A DNA stretch of 64,000 nt from Pieris napi (taxonomy: Eukaryota; Arthropoda; Insecta; Lepidoptera; Pieridae): the NCBI RefSeq assembly GCF_905475465.1, contig NC_062235.1, forward strand, positions 10,001 through 74,000, given 5' to 3'. The notes under the pieces are model-generated. The model did not search any database, had not been told where the DNA came from, and was given only the letters and a program-made list of their open reading frames with translations. Positions 32,934 to 45,456 of this stretch are shown here, piece after piece; the stretch's first letter is position 1; each line of letters begins with the position of its first letter. Made by a program: the position numbers and the translations under genes.

Positions 32934-33985
32934 GAGATAAGATCTTTTTAGCTATTTTTTTATTTGAAATTTATATTAAAATCAAATACATTTTATCTTA
33001 AATAATGAGGGTTGACGTGGAACAAAAATATAGACAGAAACAATAAAACTCTTTAATTTTTTCCAATTTTTATTATTAAAAGTATACAAATATTAGAAAA
33101 TAAAAATAATAAATTAGCGTTAAATATTACAATCGTAATTAAATATCGAGAAGTAAAGGCTCAATTTAATTTCTCTTCAGTCTTATTTAGTGGACACAGC
33201 CAAAGCTTTGGGATTTGCGAGAGAAAGCCGTTCCTTGATAATAAATAATGGAGGGAAGATGGAGAAATAAATATCAATCGAGGAGCGCATTGCTTGTTAC
33301 AGACTTTACACTAGAAAAGCTGCTTCGGAGCGACGACTCTTTGAAAGGGAATATGCATTGTAAGAAAAAGGCATTATACAATTTAATTACATATTTGTTA
33401 AATCCGTAAGATAACATAAAATGCAGAATAAGGGAAGGAACGTTAAACGAGTCGTTTAGGTAATTTGGGCAGAACGTTAACTGAACTTTTGCTAACTCGG
33501 TTAGGCGAGTAAAAGATATAAATACTTCAATTAATACTACGCTAAATTTATAAATAACATTTAGAAAAGTGACGTCGGGGACACTCTTTCCCTCCTCGTG
33601 CTCACACCCTCGTTTTCATTCTCGTCGGGTGAACTTCTAATGGGACAACAACAATTGTGCACATTCCCTGTCGACGAACTATAGGCATCGGCCGATCGAA
33701 GACAATCGCGTGACAAAAGCGAACCCGTCCGACGGGACCTTTTATAAACTTCTATAATATACATTCCATAACGAGACACCGAAACATTGAAATCGGACGT
33801 TCCGATCCGAACAAATAATATAATTTCACCTTAACTAACCGTAAATATTTTGATTCATAGAAGGCGATGCGTGTAAATAAATAATTTAAAGATAAAACAA
33901 CAGGGAGATTCGGGAACGAGGCGAAGTCTTCGCTGCACCGATGGGAGTCGAACCGTTTCCTCTAAATATTGAGCGCAGCTTACGA
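32934..33985. other. AT-rich intergenic / probable 3' UTR
   Basis: No firm gene. A 72-codon minus frame at 33561-33779 lies just downstream of a stop codon at 33986-33988 and may be 3' UTR or chance. Confidence 0.4.
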
Positions 33986-34730
33986 CTAACGGTAAGGCTC
34001 GTTCGGTGGAACCTTCAATATATTAGGTCGCCTCCTGCGATCCTGTGGAAAATCCGAGCTATTAGGAAGCCGTCCGAGGCACGGGGCGAAGTCCGGGTCG
34101 GGGGAACTCACCTCTCTCGGGAGGGCGACGCGTGCGCGGGTCTGCCGTTGGCTGAAATTTGTAATATTTACTTTTTTTTTTAAATTTAATTATACGCTTT
34201 AGGTACAGAGACAGAAAAACAGATTAACTAAATGAGTACATACAGTTATTACACACTAAACGACATTTGTAAACCTGAAGTCCGATCACTTCTAACTAGT
34301 GGAATCTTCAGTGCCGATTAACTTAATATTAACAATTACATACAGTATATAATATGTACATAATATATTAAATTAAATGACATAAAAATTAAGTTATTCA
34401 GATTGAAAGTCATCACCGCAAATAATCTTTTTAAATTCATAAATACTATAGTGAAAAATACCAACGTGAGAACACACAGAATTACACCTCACCTATCTTG
34501 TGGGCGGGGTTCGGTCCGTTCCGCTCGTGTCGACCGAAGTCGCGGACGGACTCGAGCCGGGCGTTCTCGATTCCGGACACGTCTCCGTGCACCGGAGAGG
34601 AGTCTCGCTTCTCCGGAGTGGAGGTGACGATCTCTTCCCGGGAGTCCTCGAACGACTTGTCGAGGGTGGCTTCCGTCATTTCCGCGTCGCTCCTCGTGTT
34701 CGCGGCCGAAACGATTGAACAATAATCCTC
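33986..34730 (-). CDS. Unrecognised exons, possible alternative 3' end of the one-TM gene
   Basis: Three GC-rich exons with good splice sites: one ending at 34493, one at 34112-34151, and a last at 33986-34034 (or from 34042). Read from the ATG at 34679 they give a 91-residue hydrophilic protein (MTEATLDKSFEDSREEIVTS... ending ...LKVPPNEPYR). The frame remains open to 34730, where an AG acceptor would join it in phase 0 to the exon at 35572-35760. It could therefore be an alternative last-exon set of the neighbouring gene rather than a separate gene. Two AG acceptors 8 bp apart precede the final exon; only the inner one keeps the ...NEPYR ending in phase with the middle exon. No domain recognised. 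Confidence 0.5.
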
Positions 34731-34958
34731 CTTTTGAATAAATTATATTTTAATAGCTAAACACAAGTATGTATTACGTAAGCACTATAGAGGGGCCTGG
34801 GCCGGGGGGGTGTCATTGATTTTCTTATTTAGTGAATACGTCAACAGTAATTATTTACTTTTTTACACATACTACCCACTGCATTTTCGAGGATTCCTAC
34901 AAAATATAAATACGTTTATGTACTATAATTTTTGAGAGCTTTACTTTTGCTGACAAGA

Positions 34959-34977
34959 GGGGGGGGGGGGGGGGGGG
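34959..34977 (+). repeat. Poly(G) tract
   Basis: Nineteen consecutive G residues in otherwise AT-rich DNA. It could form a G-quadruplex, or its length may be a sequencing artefact. Confidence 0.8.
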
Positions 34978-35397
34978 AATTGCAGTCAATCTGCTTACGT
35001 AAGACGCGGCCAAACAATAAGAAGTGGTCGACCATTAAACAACAAGATTTTTTACTTGTTTTCATTAAATAATTTAAACTGAGTGTGTCTGGGATGTTCT
35101 GTATTAAGTTCTAAATAGAGTTATTGCAGAAGAGTGGAAACATATTCCTCAAAACCCAAAAGGCTTCAAGCTGTGATTTTGGCAAAAGTAAAAAACCTTC
35201 TTGGCTCTTAAAGAATTCACTTCTCGCGTATCTCGTGTATCATATACACGATGATGAGTTTGCAGACCACGTCACCTTCGGACGTCAATTTCCTTAGATG
35301 ACCGTTTTAATATAAAAGAGTTTAAAGCGACACATTGTGCAAAAATACTTCTTGAATGGGGCATTTAAAATAACATTGATAAAATTTAATTTTGCTT

Positions 35398-36412
35398 TTA
35401 ATCGCGAGATACCGTTTCGCTGGCGTCGTCGGTGTCGGCTTCGACCTGCACCATCTTCTCCAGGAGTCTCTCCATGCTAGGCTCGTTCCTGGACACCATC
35501 TGGAATAGCGAAACGTCGAATGGTTAAGGGCAGAGTGCGCATCGGCAAATCGACAGACGTCGGCTCCTCACCACCAGCTCGTCTCCACTGCTTTGCGAGT
35601 TGTTATTGGGGCAGTGAGAGTTCCTGAAGCACATCGTAAACTCGAACAGAGAGTAAATCCCACTTCGCCAAGACTTGGGCTCGCTGCGCGCGCGCATCAT
35701 TCGACTGCCTTGGTATTTCAACGTGCGCAAGTAGCGACGCTTTCCTTGAATGTATATCACCTGGAATCGTTACATTGCCACATGAGATACCAAAAAACTA
35801 ACCTCCTGTACTGCTATCGGCACCTGACTTTGCCGCTGTTTGACCTGGTGGAATTATTTATTTAAGGTAAAGTTTCAGTCTAGGCATCCTATATATTACG
35901 ACTATCGTGTTAGCATATAAGGATTCAGAAGCAGAAACCTATTAACTACATGAGACCTTATCGCAAAAAAAGGCAGGTCTATTAGCAATAGTAATCCTTA
36001 TGCTAGGCAATCTGAATCTAACGCATTATGTAAATCGATATAAATACCACATCGGCGGATCGTAGCGGCGGCTTCCCAAGGACCAAATTAATGAGAGAAA
36101 TGGACTCTCTGATGACTCGAAGGGCTACCAGCAACATCAGGAAGAACACCCAGGGTAGAGGACGTATTAACTCTGGCTGTCTCTCGTCCTGTTCCACTGC
36201 AAAATTATGTAATGGTATAATGCAGGAAAGCAAGTTAATTTCATCGTCATTGCAAGAGACATACGGGGTGGTGGCACGGCCCATCTCGCCGACTTCTCGA
36301 CGGTCCAAAGGGCTTTGTCGACGAATCTGAGGGCCGATTGACCCACTCGATAACTAGCAGCGACCTCTGCGGCTTCGTGAAGCAATTCCTTGCCAAATGA
36401 CACCAGTTCCAT
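35398..36412 (-). CDS. Unrecognised single-TM protein (195 aa, 4 exons)
   Basis: Exons in order: 36265-36412, 36048-36196, 35572-35760, 35398-35499; 588 nt, in phase, consensus splice sites. The N-terminal third is amphipathic (LLHEAAEVAASYRVGQSALR). One strong hydrophobic segment follows at residues ~64-90 (PLPWVFFLMLLVALRVI). Then comes a basic stretch (YIQGKRRYLRTLKYQG) and an acidic C-terminus. The composition suggests a small membrane-anchored protein with a basic cytosolic side; I do not recognise the family. An AG just upstream of the ATG suggests a 5' exon exists, so the true start could lie further up. See 33986-34730 for possible alternative ends. Confidence 0.72.
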
Positions 36413-36527
36413 CACCGTCTGTAATATGAAGATGATCTTTCATGTCATGACTACATTAAGTCCTGAGGTACCAATGGGTTTTCCTATCCAAATAAATGGC
36501 CAATACGGATACCGACAAAGGACGGGC

Positions 36528-36665
36528 TTAAGCGGGCGATCTGCAGTTTCCATACTAAATTCATATTCGCAATACACGGACCGCTCGAGCAGTTCCTGAG
36601 CAAACCGCATGTTGCAGTCGGTCTTGACTGCAACGTGCGGTCCGTCTATGGCCCGCTTAAGACTG
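36528..36665. repeat. Imperfect palindromic MITE-like element
   Basis: CTTAAGCGGGC near 36528 is mirrored by GCCCGCTTAAG near 36650. ACGGACCGC is mirrored by GCGGTCCGT, with a GTTGCAGTC/GACTGCAAC hairpin at the centre-right. No coding; boundaries approximate. Confidence 0.6.
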
Positions 36666-39600
36666 GCCCACTGGCTGCCATTCCTGAACTACGTTAGAGA
36701 TCGAAGTTTATTTTTTATCTAAACCGAGCTCTCAAAGTATAAAGTTTGAAACTATTCCAAGCTTGTAATATGTCATGCAAAATATGAAGTAAACCTAAAC
36801 TCGACAAATGACAAATACAACAACGATTAATGTTTATCGCTTTTCTAAAGCCAAAATTATTTATTTATTGCGACATAAAAAGATTATCAATGACAAAGAT
36901 ACCTCATAGTTATGATGATATGCAATTAAGCCGACTTAAACTACCTTACGTAATTTTGTCCGTAAAATGAAGAAACATATATTTAATCAAAACTTTTTGA
37001 ATAATCAACGCAAGGTCGCTAAGCACAAAAAAGTATCGAGTTTTATTTAACTAATGTGTCTATTGTAGTATGTTTTATATTACCGAAATAATTTGTAGTC
37101 AATGTGATTATAAAACTTTCTAGCAATTCTCGACCATCATTATGATGTAAATAGTAAACACAGTTATCAGGAGACGATAAAAATTTAGACTGTTGTAACA
37201 AAGTTCAAAAGTTACGGTTGTGAAGATAAACTAAGCATGTTTATCGCCAGAATCATATTATTACCACTAATTGATGGTAATTATCAAGATGCAACTTCTA
37301 TTAGTACTTATAACTATTCTGTTTCACATCTCACTAATCTAGAACTGAAAAGGAACAGGCGATGACATCTGCGACATGGAAAAGAATAAAAACGTGTTCT
37401 TTTCCGTGGTAACAAATGGGTGTGTGCGTGTAAATTAACATAAAAACTTAAAGTTAATTAAGTTATATAATCATAAAAAAAAATACCTTACTACTATAAT
37501 CATCAAACAAGAACAATTTGACTCACGCTGTACTAACGAAGTACCGACACTGTGTTTAAGTGAATCAGCCGAAAACACCTTCCCACAAATCATATCAGCG
37601 TTAATTCGTAAAAAAAACTAATTACAACAAATGTTTTGTTTCTAAGAAATATTTAAACGTAACAAAAATAAACGCGACCTTAAATTTTTCCGCCTTTATA
37701 ATTATTTCCTTCCGATCGATATAATAAAATTTAAGATTTTTATTTTTTTTATTTTTATAGAACCTTTTCTATACTAACATACAACAAAATAGATTTATAT
37801 GATGTACATAAAGTAATAAAATAAATAAATTTATATAATTAAAGCAATAATTTTATTAAGAAACGTTTAGCACAAACATGAAACCGGTTTATCTCCAATG
37901 CTTGTTTTATTGATACATAATAAAACAATTAAGATATCAAAATTACATTATAAATAATTCCCACCTCTTTTTCCTATCTGAATTTATTATGCTGCTTGCA
38001 TTATTTTCAATACCAGAGAAAGATAATCAAGGGTAAAATTAGCTTTACTCGTTTCAAGTCTTATAAGTTTTCCAGTGTTTACCGGATAACACTTTTTGTC
38101 GCAGTTGCACGGACGTCATCACAACATGAGGCGTGACGTAACTCGATTACTGATTTCTTAAATTATTATAGTCCTTAAATTAGCATCACAACACTAATTC
38201 TTTACAAAACCAAACCGAATTGTATTTGTAATGTAAATTGTATAATATTAATTGATTACGCAGACTGCAGACATATAAGTTGACTAAATCAGTGAAGCTG
38301 TGTATAATTAATGTGTTTCTAGTAAAAATACTATATACCTACCGCAAGATGATTCGTAGTTGTTACTTTATTTCCTTTAAAATTACTTCACCTTGACAAT
38401 AATGACGTCTAAAATGAAACCAATATCAAAATTGTTTTTAATAAACGCATACTTACGATAATGCCTCTAGCGATTGTTGTGTTGCCTCGAGTTAAACAAT
38501 AAACTGACTGTCGCATTTATAAAACCAAACAGCATTTATAGTATTAAATATATATACATACCGTCAAAATCTGTTATAACGACATCGAAGGGACACTCAT
38601 ATTTGGTCGTAAAAACCGATAGTCGTAACAGCCGATGACGTTGACCGTTGTTATTAAGAACCAATACAATAGAATTCAGCCGGGACCTTTGATTTGGGTC
38701 AATATAACCGGTATGTTGTTCTATACGATGTCGTCGTAAACGGTTTTGACTGTATTTAAATAATAAGTAGGTAATAAGTAATAACCAGTAAATAAGTTTA
38801 GTAACAACAGAATAGGCAACAAAAGACAAAACTCGCATAGGAAATTAGGAATGATAGGAATTAGGATAGGCAATGGGAATGTCGAAATAATCGAATATAT
38901 ATATAATTTATCATTTCTTACGATAATATTAATATGTATTATGTACATATATTAAATTTTAAAGAGTATTCGTATATCTATATACGTGCGCTCTTTCAAA
39001 AATATGGTAATCACTTAACATCAGGTGAATTTGCCTCGTTTGCCTGAGAAGAATTACGTTATGTAGACCTTAACCAAATTTCTAATCAAAACGTTAGCGC
39101 GTTACAACGGCCAGCCAGCGCCATCTATTGGAACGTAATACATTGAATCATAAGGAGCCCAATGGCTACTAAGAACCACTAAACCAAATAGCAAATGCAA
39201 ATACATAGTTATATTGATGGATATTTTATTAAAATTTTTAACTAACTTCTCACCTACATTATTTATCACATGTAATGATAAATGTAAAAGGTTATATAAA
39301 TAACAAATAGCATTTTTTAAATCTTGCATTTGCAGCACTTATTACCTACAAAGTTCTGTTATGACATCAAACGCCGGACATTAAAATTAGTGAGAGAACT
39401 AATAATAAACAGTAAGTAAGGTCAGGGGTTAGTGCAATCACGCTGATATGGCGACAGTCACGACAAATATCTTCAAAACTAATTAATATTCATAATTGCA
39501 TTTCTCTAACAAATTTTGTTTAGTTTATACAAATCAGTTAACTAATTACATTTTTTTAAATTAAATGATTGTAGGGAAAGCTATTAGCAAAAACGAACGT

Positions 39601-40761
39601 TGGTTTGTTTACCTATCAATATTTCAAACAATTTAAGGACCTGTCAATTAGGATAAACAATAATATTTATACCAATGTTATAAAGCTGAATAGGTTGTTT
39701 GTTTATTTCTAAATAATTTTGTTATTCACAAATATTTATTTCTAATAAATATCTCCAACATATTAATAATGGTCAGAATACCACATGCATAGTTATGACA
39801 TGTAAGGGAGGTCTTAAATTAAAGCAGGTGAAACGGCAGGGCACAGCTCATTCAAATTATAAAACTGTAATTCTCAAATTAATATAAAATATTATAGATT
39901 TTTTTTAGTTACTAATAATAATTATATTCTATGAATGTGAAATTATGTTAGTTATCTTACTAATAAGAATAATAAAACACCAATATTTTACTGGTCTTGA
40001 TGTGAATATTTATTTTATCCATAATTTCTTATTTTTTACAAAAATATATTTCTTAACTATGATAGTTTATTTTCTTATGAAGCCTAAAGTAATAGCAAAT
40101 CTTTTAATACATAAAAGGTAAATAAAATTGTAACATTATTGCAGATTTGCATTTGGAATTAAATTAAATTAAATGAAAACACAGCACCATAGTATTGTTT
40201 TAAATTGTTAGAAATACATTTTTTTTATTTATCAACAATGCCGACCTTAATTTTACATGCCTTCAATAAATTTACTAATGGAAAAGTATTACTTCCAATA
40301 ACTAATCAAGCAAAAACTAGGCGTTGTCCTGAAACTGTATACTACACAGTATGATTTCGTATTTTTAATAATCTTATTAATTTAGTAGTAGAAAAATCGT
40401 GTAATATACATGTATTATGCGATTTATGAGCATTAACCGTGGAAGGTGGTCATTAAGTAACTATAATAATTTTAAAGAATAAAACACTTACTTCAGGCAG
40501 GACACAGCGTAAAATAAAAGTTAAAACAATAGGTTAACAGAACTATTATCAATTATTATTTACATAAATGACTGTTTTAATATTGTTTTATTTTTTTAAC
40601 AGCACTGTACACTAGGAGCTGCTGCTCGATTTTGAACAATTTTGAAAAGGTATAAATGTCGAGTGTCAAGTATCGGTTCGTGTCAATTGTTAATTGTCGA
40701 GGACCTTTACTTTAATAATTTTGAATGACATTTGAATATTGTAAGCTTCTACGAAAAATAA
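36666..40761. other. AT-rich intergenic region
   Basis: About 4 kb with no supportable gene. Includes a repeat-like segment at about 38565-38740 (TTATAACGACATCGAAGGGA) resembling widespread lepidopteran MITEs and a LINE 3' tail remnant at 39012-39035 (CACTTAACATCAGGTGA). The rest is AT-rich without structure I can name. Confidence 0.5.
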
Positions 40762-41355
40762 GGCTCGATACACACTATGATGCCATTCACGGTTCGATCT
40801 CGCGGCGGTCTTGGTCCGGTAAAATATTCTTAGATAAGAATGATTTAGAGTATTCTCACTATCGTATCGCTCCAGTTCGTATTCGATATCGTGCCGGTAC
40901 CGGTTGGCCGAAAAGAATATTTGACTGGAGCGAGATCGGACCTGTCATGACTTGTACCTACAGTGTGAATACGATTTTGTTTCAACTCCAGTATCTCTTT
41001 GGTTGTGATGGTAGATGTTACATTAGCACACACACACAATACACATAAAATGTACCTTATTCCTTTTTTTCTTGCGTATTTTTTTTGTAATTTTTGATTA
41101 TTATTTTGTGTGTGTCTGTGTTTTATTAGTAATAAATGTTATGTTAAGTAATGATTATTTATATCACTATAATTATTTTCGGCATTTTTCTATACACGTT
41201 TTTTTCCGAGAAAATTATTACGAGAAACGTGCTATGTCGACCATCGATCGAGACAGACTGATTGTGGAACTAGTAGTGTAGACACAGCGAGATTTGGTCG
41301 AACCGAGACCGGAGCGTGATCGAACCGCGAAGAGCATCATAGTGTGTATCCAGCC
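40762..41355. mobile_element. 594-bp MITE with long terminal inverted repeats, TAA target duplication
   Basis: Left end GGCTCGATACACACTATG and right end CATAGTGTGTATCCAGCC are inverted and extend imperfectly to about 60 bp (CGGTTCGATC... / GATCGAACCG). TAA at 40759-40761 and 41356-41358 flanks it. A 3-bp TWA duplication with a G-rich TIR start points to a non-autonomous PIF/Harbinger-type element. The 107-codon plus frame inside has no transposase motifs. Confidence 0.82.
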
Positions 41356-41921
41356 TAACTAGGATAGAAACGGCGCTAAAAAAAGGAAACGAATAACCAG
41401 AGACTTCCAAAAATTGTAACCTACAGTTTGTAAACAGCAATTCTTTATTCTTATGTTAGTCGGATTAATATAGATTAGAAAAATAAAATATATTTATTAA
41501 GAGATATAATTTGTATTTAATTTCTTCATTGCATTGCTGATTGCTATAAATCATAGTGTCTTGTTTGCCCCTAACTTAAGTTCTAATATTATTTCTTTAT
41601 GCTATATTTCACGGTCCTGTCTCGTCACCAGAAAATTAAACAACTATCGTTACAGATTACAGAATTCATTATCCTGCTGGTCGAAACTCGAAAGTCGAAA
41701 CTCGAAATGCTAATAAAAAAAAAAAGCAAAATGGCCGTGTTGCCAATCATCTGCCGTTTCAATTATTTTTGATTAATCCATTTGTTAGATAAGTTTAATT
41801 CTAGTTGCTTTTATAATAATTAAAATAACTGCATTTCTTGTACATTAATTACTGATTTTAAAAGTTGTTATATTTTAATTCCCAAATGATCTTTGCGACT
41901 ATGTAGTTTTTATTAGTGGTA
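41356..41921. other. AT-rich 5' flank of the 832-aa gene
   Basis: No gene. Probably contains the promoter and 5' UTR of the gene starting at 41922; no TATA box stands out. Confidence 0.4.
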
Positions 41922-44900
41922 ATGGAATCCGTCGAAGACTCAAATAATTGTACTTCAATGAGTGATAGTTTCTCAATGTATGAACGTTATATGAAAAGTT
42001 TTAACGTTAGAGACAATTTTTACGACCCAGACAGTGCCTCTGCATCTTCAATCAGCCGTGAGAGTTCCAACGGTGGGACCATTGACCTTTCTATTGTACT
42101 ACCACAACATGGTATTGCGATTGATGCTGTTTGTGATTCCCAGTTTTACAATGTCGAGAAAACTTGTGATTCGAAGGACAAATCGTTATTCTTAGTCGCA
42201 TCTGTAACATCATCTCATACCGATAGGTCTGACCTTGCAGATGCACGCATTTCCGATGAATCTTGCGGAGGCAAACCAGTTTTCATTTCATCAATAATGG
42301 AAAACAGTAACAACGCGGTAGACAGTGTGCCACTATTCGAAGTAAAAAATGAAAATGTGTTTAAACTACCAATTACTGAACTGTCTTTTAATGGAACACT
42401 AAAACATATGCAAAAATTAAAACCTATAGTTGATCCTATTACTGCATTAAGTACTTTTATGCATCATGACACTACGGGAAAAATTAATAATGATCTTCTC
42501 ACCTGTAGTGAAGAGAGAAGTAGTGATTCAAAAAATGACAGACTGATAAGGGATAACGCTGACTACCAGTACCAAAATATGGAACAAAAGGATTCTGATT
42601 TAGATAGCACCTCAAAATGGAATGATCAAAGCTTCTCCTCTCTAGAAGCTTCATTTGACAGTGGAGTGAGATCTCCTGACATATTCTCTGACGGTGAAGA
42701 TATTGTGGTAGAGTCGGAGACAAAAAAATTTTGGACATTTTTACAAAATGTTGAATTATATGACAAGAAGAAATTAAAAAAAATTCAGGTTATTATTATT
42801 TTTATTAGTTATAGTGTAGTAATAAAACTTTAAGAACCTTTATGATAATGGTTATTTTTATTTTCTGTCGTATGTTAATTTTGAATTATATTTAGAATTT
42901 TAATGTGTTCCAAAACAGGACTAATCTCTTCAGACTCGTGAGAACACAAATTTTTGAAACTTATGTATTTTAGACAACAGTTAGTGTAAAAAAATAACTT
43001 GTTTTTTTCAGGAAACCTTACAAGGTGTCTTGCCACCACCCTCTGTGACTACTATAAAAATTGATGTAACAGATATGCTACGAAAGTATTACACTCATCT
43101 ACCACAATTTAATACCACTGAAATTTTAAATACAAACGAAAACTCTATGACTCCTACCAAAAAAGTTTCCTTTATACAAATCCCAGAAACATATGATTCT
43201 ATACAAGAAATAACTGAAAGTAAAACAAAAGATGTGATAATAGATATTTGTAGTACAAAACATCAGGAAGTATTATCAAAGGCTATACAAGTTGAGGAGA
43301 TTCAGAGTTCTGATACAGAAGCTCAAAAAATTAAGGAGTCCTGTGAGAACACATCTAAGTCCGACTTCGCTTCAAGTTCGCATGACCGAAGTATTGATTT
43401 ACAATTGTGTTTAGAAACAGACGTTAAGGAGAGCTTGTGGCCTGATATTTTGAAATGCAGATATCACGATGTTTAGTAAGTATTCATGCTTCTTTTGATT
43501 CAATCGCACTCAGTATTACAAATCATAATTTATATTCAATTCTAGTTTTGCCGACAATATATATTGAGAATATAAAGAGAAGTCTTTTCCAGCTACAATC
43601 TAAGTAGTCATCGCGAAAACTATGAAATGCTACTACAACGCTACGCAGAGAGATTCATCGGCGCAGAGACAGACACGAGTGTCAACATTCACTCCGGCGG
43701 AACGCAGTCCCCGACCAGCGCTAGCAAACGGAAAGCTTTACGGCTCAAGTACGTGCCCAATTATCCGTAGGATTCAGTGATGACGAATAAAGTCACTTTC
43801 GTGTCTGCGCAGGTTGGCCCAAGCCAAGTCCCCCGGCCGGAGGCTGTCTCACTTGGCCCGGCGCCGCCAGGCTTTCTGCAGCGCCGCCACCGTCGGCCAA
43901 AAGGCCCACCAGTCGAGCAGAATGGTCCTCATCGACAAGAAGTGAGTAGCGGGACCAGACCTCCCTCGGCCGCGACCCGCGACGAGATCGCCGACCGCTA
44001 ACCGCCTTTAAAGTTACTTTCCGCACAGAAAAGTCGTCAACTCGGCGGACAGGCACGGGAAGACCCGGCGGACTCCCGGCAAGAAGACGCCGAGGAAGAC
44101 CCCCGAGGCGGGCGGATCCAGCAAAAAGAAGGCCGCGAGGCGCCTGCTCATGGACGAGGCTCCCAAGCGAGCCCTGTTCGTGAGCGCCGAGGGCGCGGCC
44201 CTAGGCCTCTCGGCGCCGAAGCCGCTCGGCAAGTCCCGGCGGTCGCTGTTCGGGTCGCCCGTCGGTCAGACCGAGGTGGGTCGCCTTCTCTCTCTCGGTT
44301 CGCTCTAGAAGTCAACGTCGACGACGATAATATCGATCTCTGTTCGTAGAGCAAAAGCACGGACGGGACGTTCAAGAGGAAGAGGGAAGACGACGACGGA
44401 GATTCGAAGAGGGTGAAAATGGCGAAGAGCTTATCCTTCGGAGGCGACTCTTCCGAATACCCGCATTCGCTCGTGCCCCTCCAGAGGCGCGCTTCGGAGT
44501 TGCTGTCCTCCAAGAACAGCGCCGAGCTCAACGATTCGCACAAGAAGGTAACGAAGGAAAAAAGTCTTTGCGGCCGAGCTCCTTTCGACCTTCGAGCCGG
44601 TTAAATCTGTCGGTGGTGTTTCGCTGATCGGTCGGATATCGTCGCAGAAGCTGCTGTGGGCCGTGTCGGAAGCGCTGCGGACGCACGGCTGGCGCATGTC
44701 GTGCCCCGGCTTCCGCGAGAAGGCCTCGCAGTTGGCGCGCCTCACGCGCAGACTGCTCACGCTGCCGCCGCACGCGCACCGCCTGGCCGCGCCCGCGCTC
44801 TCCACCTCCGAGACCCTGCTCAAGTGAGTGCGACCCTCCGACCCCCTCCGCCCCTTTCCGCCGAACCCCGCTCTATCGACCCCTCTTTGCAGACTCGCCC

Positions 44901-45154
44901 GCCGATACGCGTTCGCCGTCATCCGAGGCCGCACCGTCGAGGAGTGCTTCCGGGACGAGGAGACGAGGCTGGCCGACGAGGGGAAGGAGCTCGTCTCTCG
45001 GCTCGGCCGGCCCGCGACCGCGGACTCGTACCCGACCGTCCTCGAGAGGTTCGCTCGTGGATCGAGCTCGACGCCTTCCTTCGAGGACGCCGCCCGAGCC
45101 CGAGCCAAGCGGCAGATCTCCTTCGACGGGGCGGACTTCGCCGACGCGTCGTAG
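41922..45154 (+). CDS. Unrecognised nuclear-type protein (832 aa, 8 exons)
   Basis: Exons 41922-42788, 43012-43475, 43593-43748, 43813-43941, 44029-44275, 44350-44547, 44648-44823, 44893-45154; 2499 nt, all phases agree. N-terminal half: acidic, Ser/Asn-rich and probably disordered. Middle: basic with SPGR, TPGK and TPRK sites and KRALF/RRSLF repeats, suggesting a CDK-regulated nuclear protein. C-terminal ~150 residues: compact helical segment (LLWAVSEALRTHGWRM ... LARRYAFAVIRGRTVEECF). I do not recognise the family; a cell-cycle or chromatin role is inference only. Base composition switches sharply from AT-rich (exons 1-3) to GC-rich (exons 4-8). A poly(A) signal AATAAA lies near 45313. An in-frame GTG precedes the ATG but is not used in eukaryotes. 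Confidence 0.85.
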
Positions 45155-45456
45155 CTTTTTACGAATAATTTCTAAGTTACACTTTGGTAATTTAGGTAAA
45201 AAGTCGACCGCTCGCGGGTGTGCTATGTGTATATTTGACGCGGAGCGCGAGGGGAAATTCAGACGACGTTCGTCGGAAACCAGTGCATAGACGTGGATTG
45301 TATCGATATAGGTAATAAATTATTTTCAAATATATGTTGGACTTTTATTGATCGAAGGGCAGGCGAAAGGCGTAGTCGACGTCCCAATCTTAATCTATAG
45401 CAATCGGTTCGATAAGATATCGCTAATTACCGGACAGTCGCCCCGCGTTCGTCACG

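Noticed and set aside
40725..41048. 107-codon plus frame as a gene
   Set aside because: Lies across the left end of a MITE and partly in its terminal inverted repeat; no protein-like pattern.
44431..45108. 225-codon minus frame opposite the 832-aa gene
   Set aside because: Shadow of GC-rich exons on the plus strand, whose splice phases and domain are consistent.
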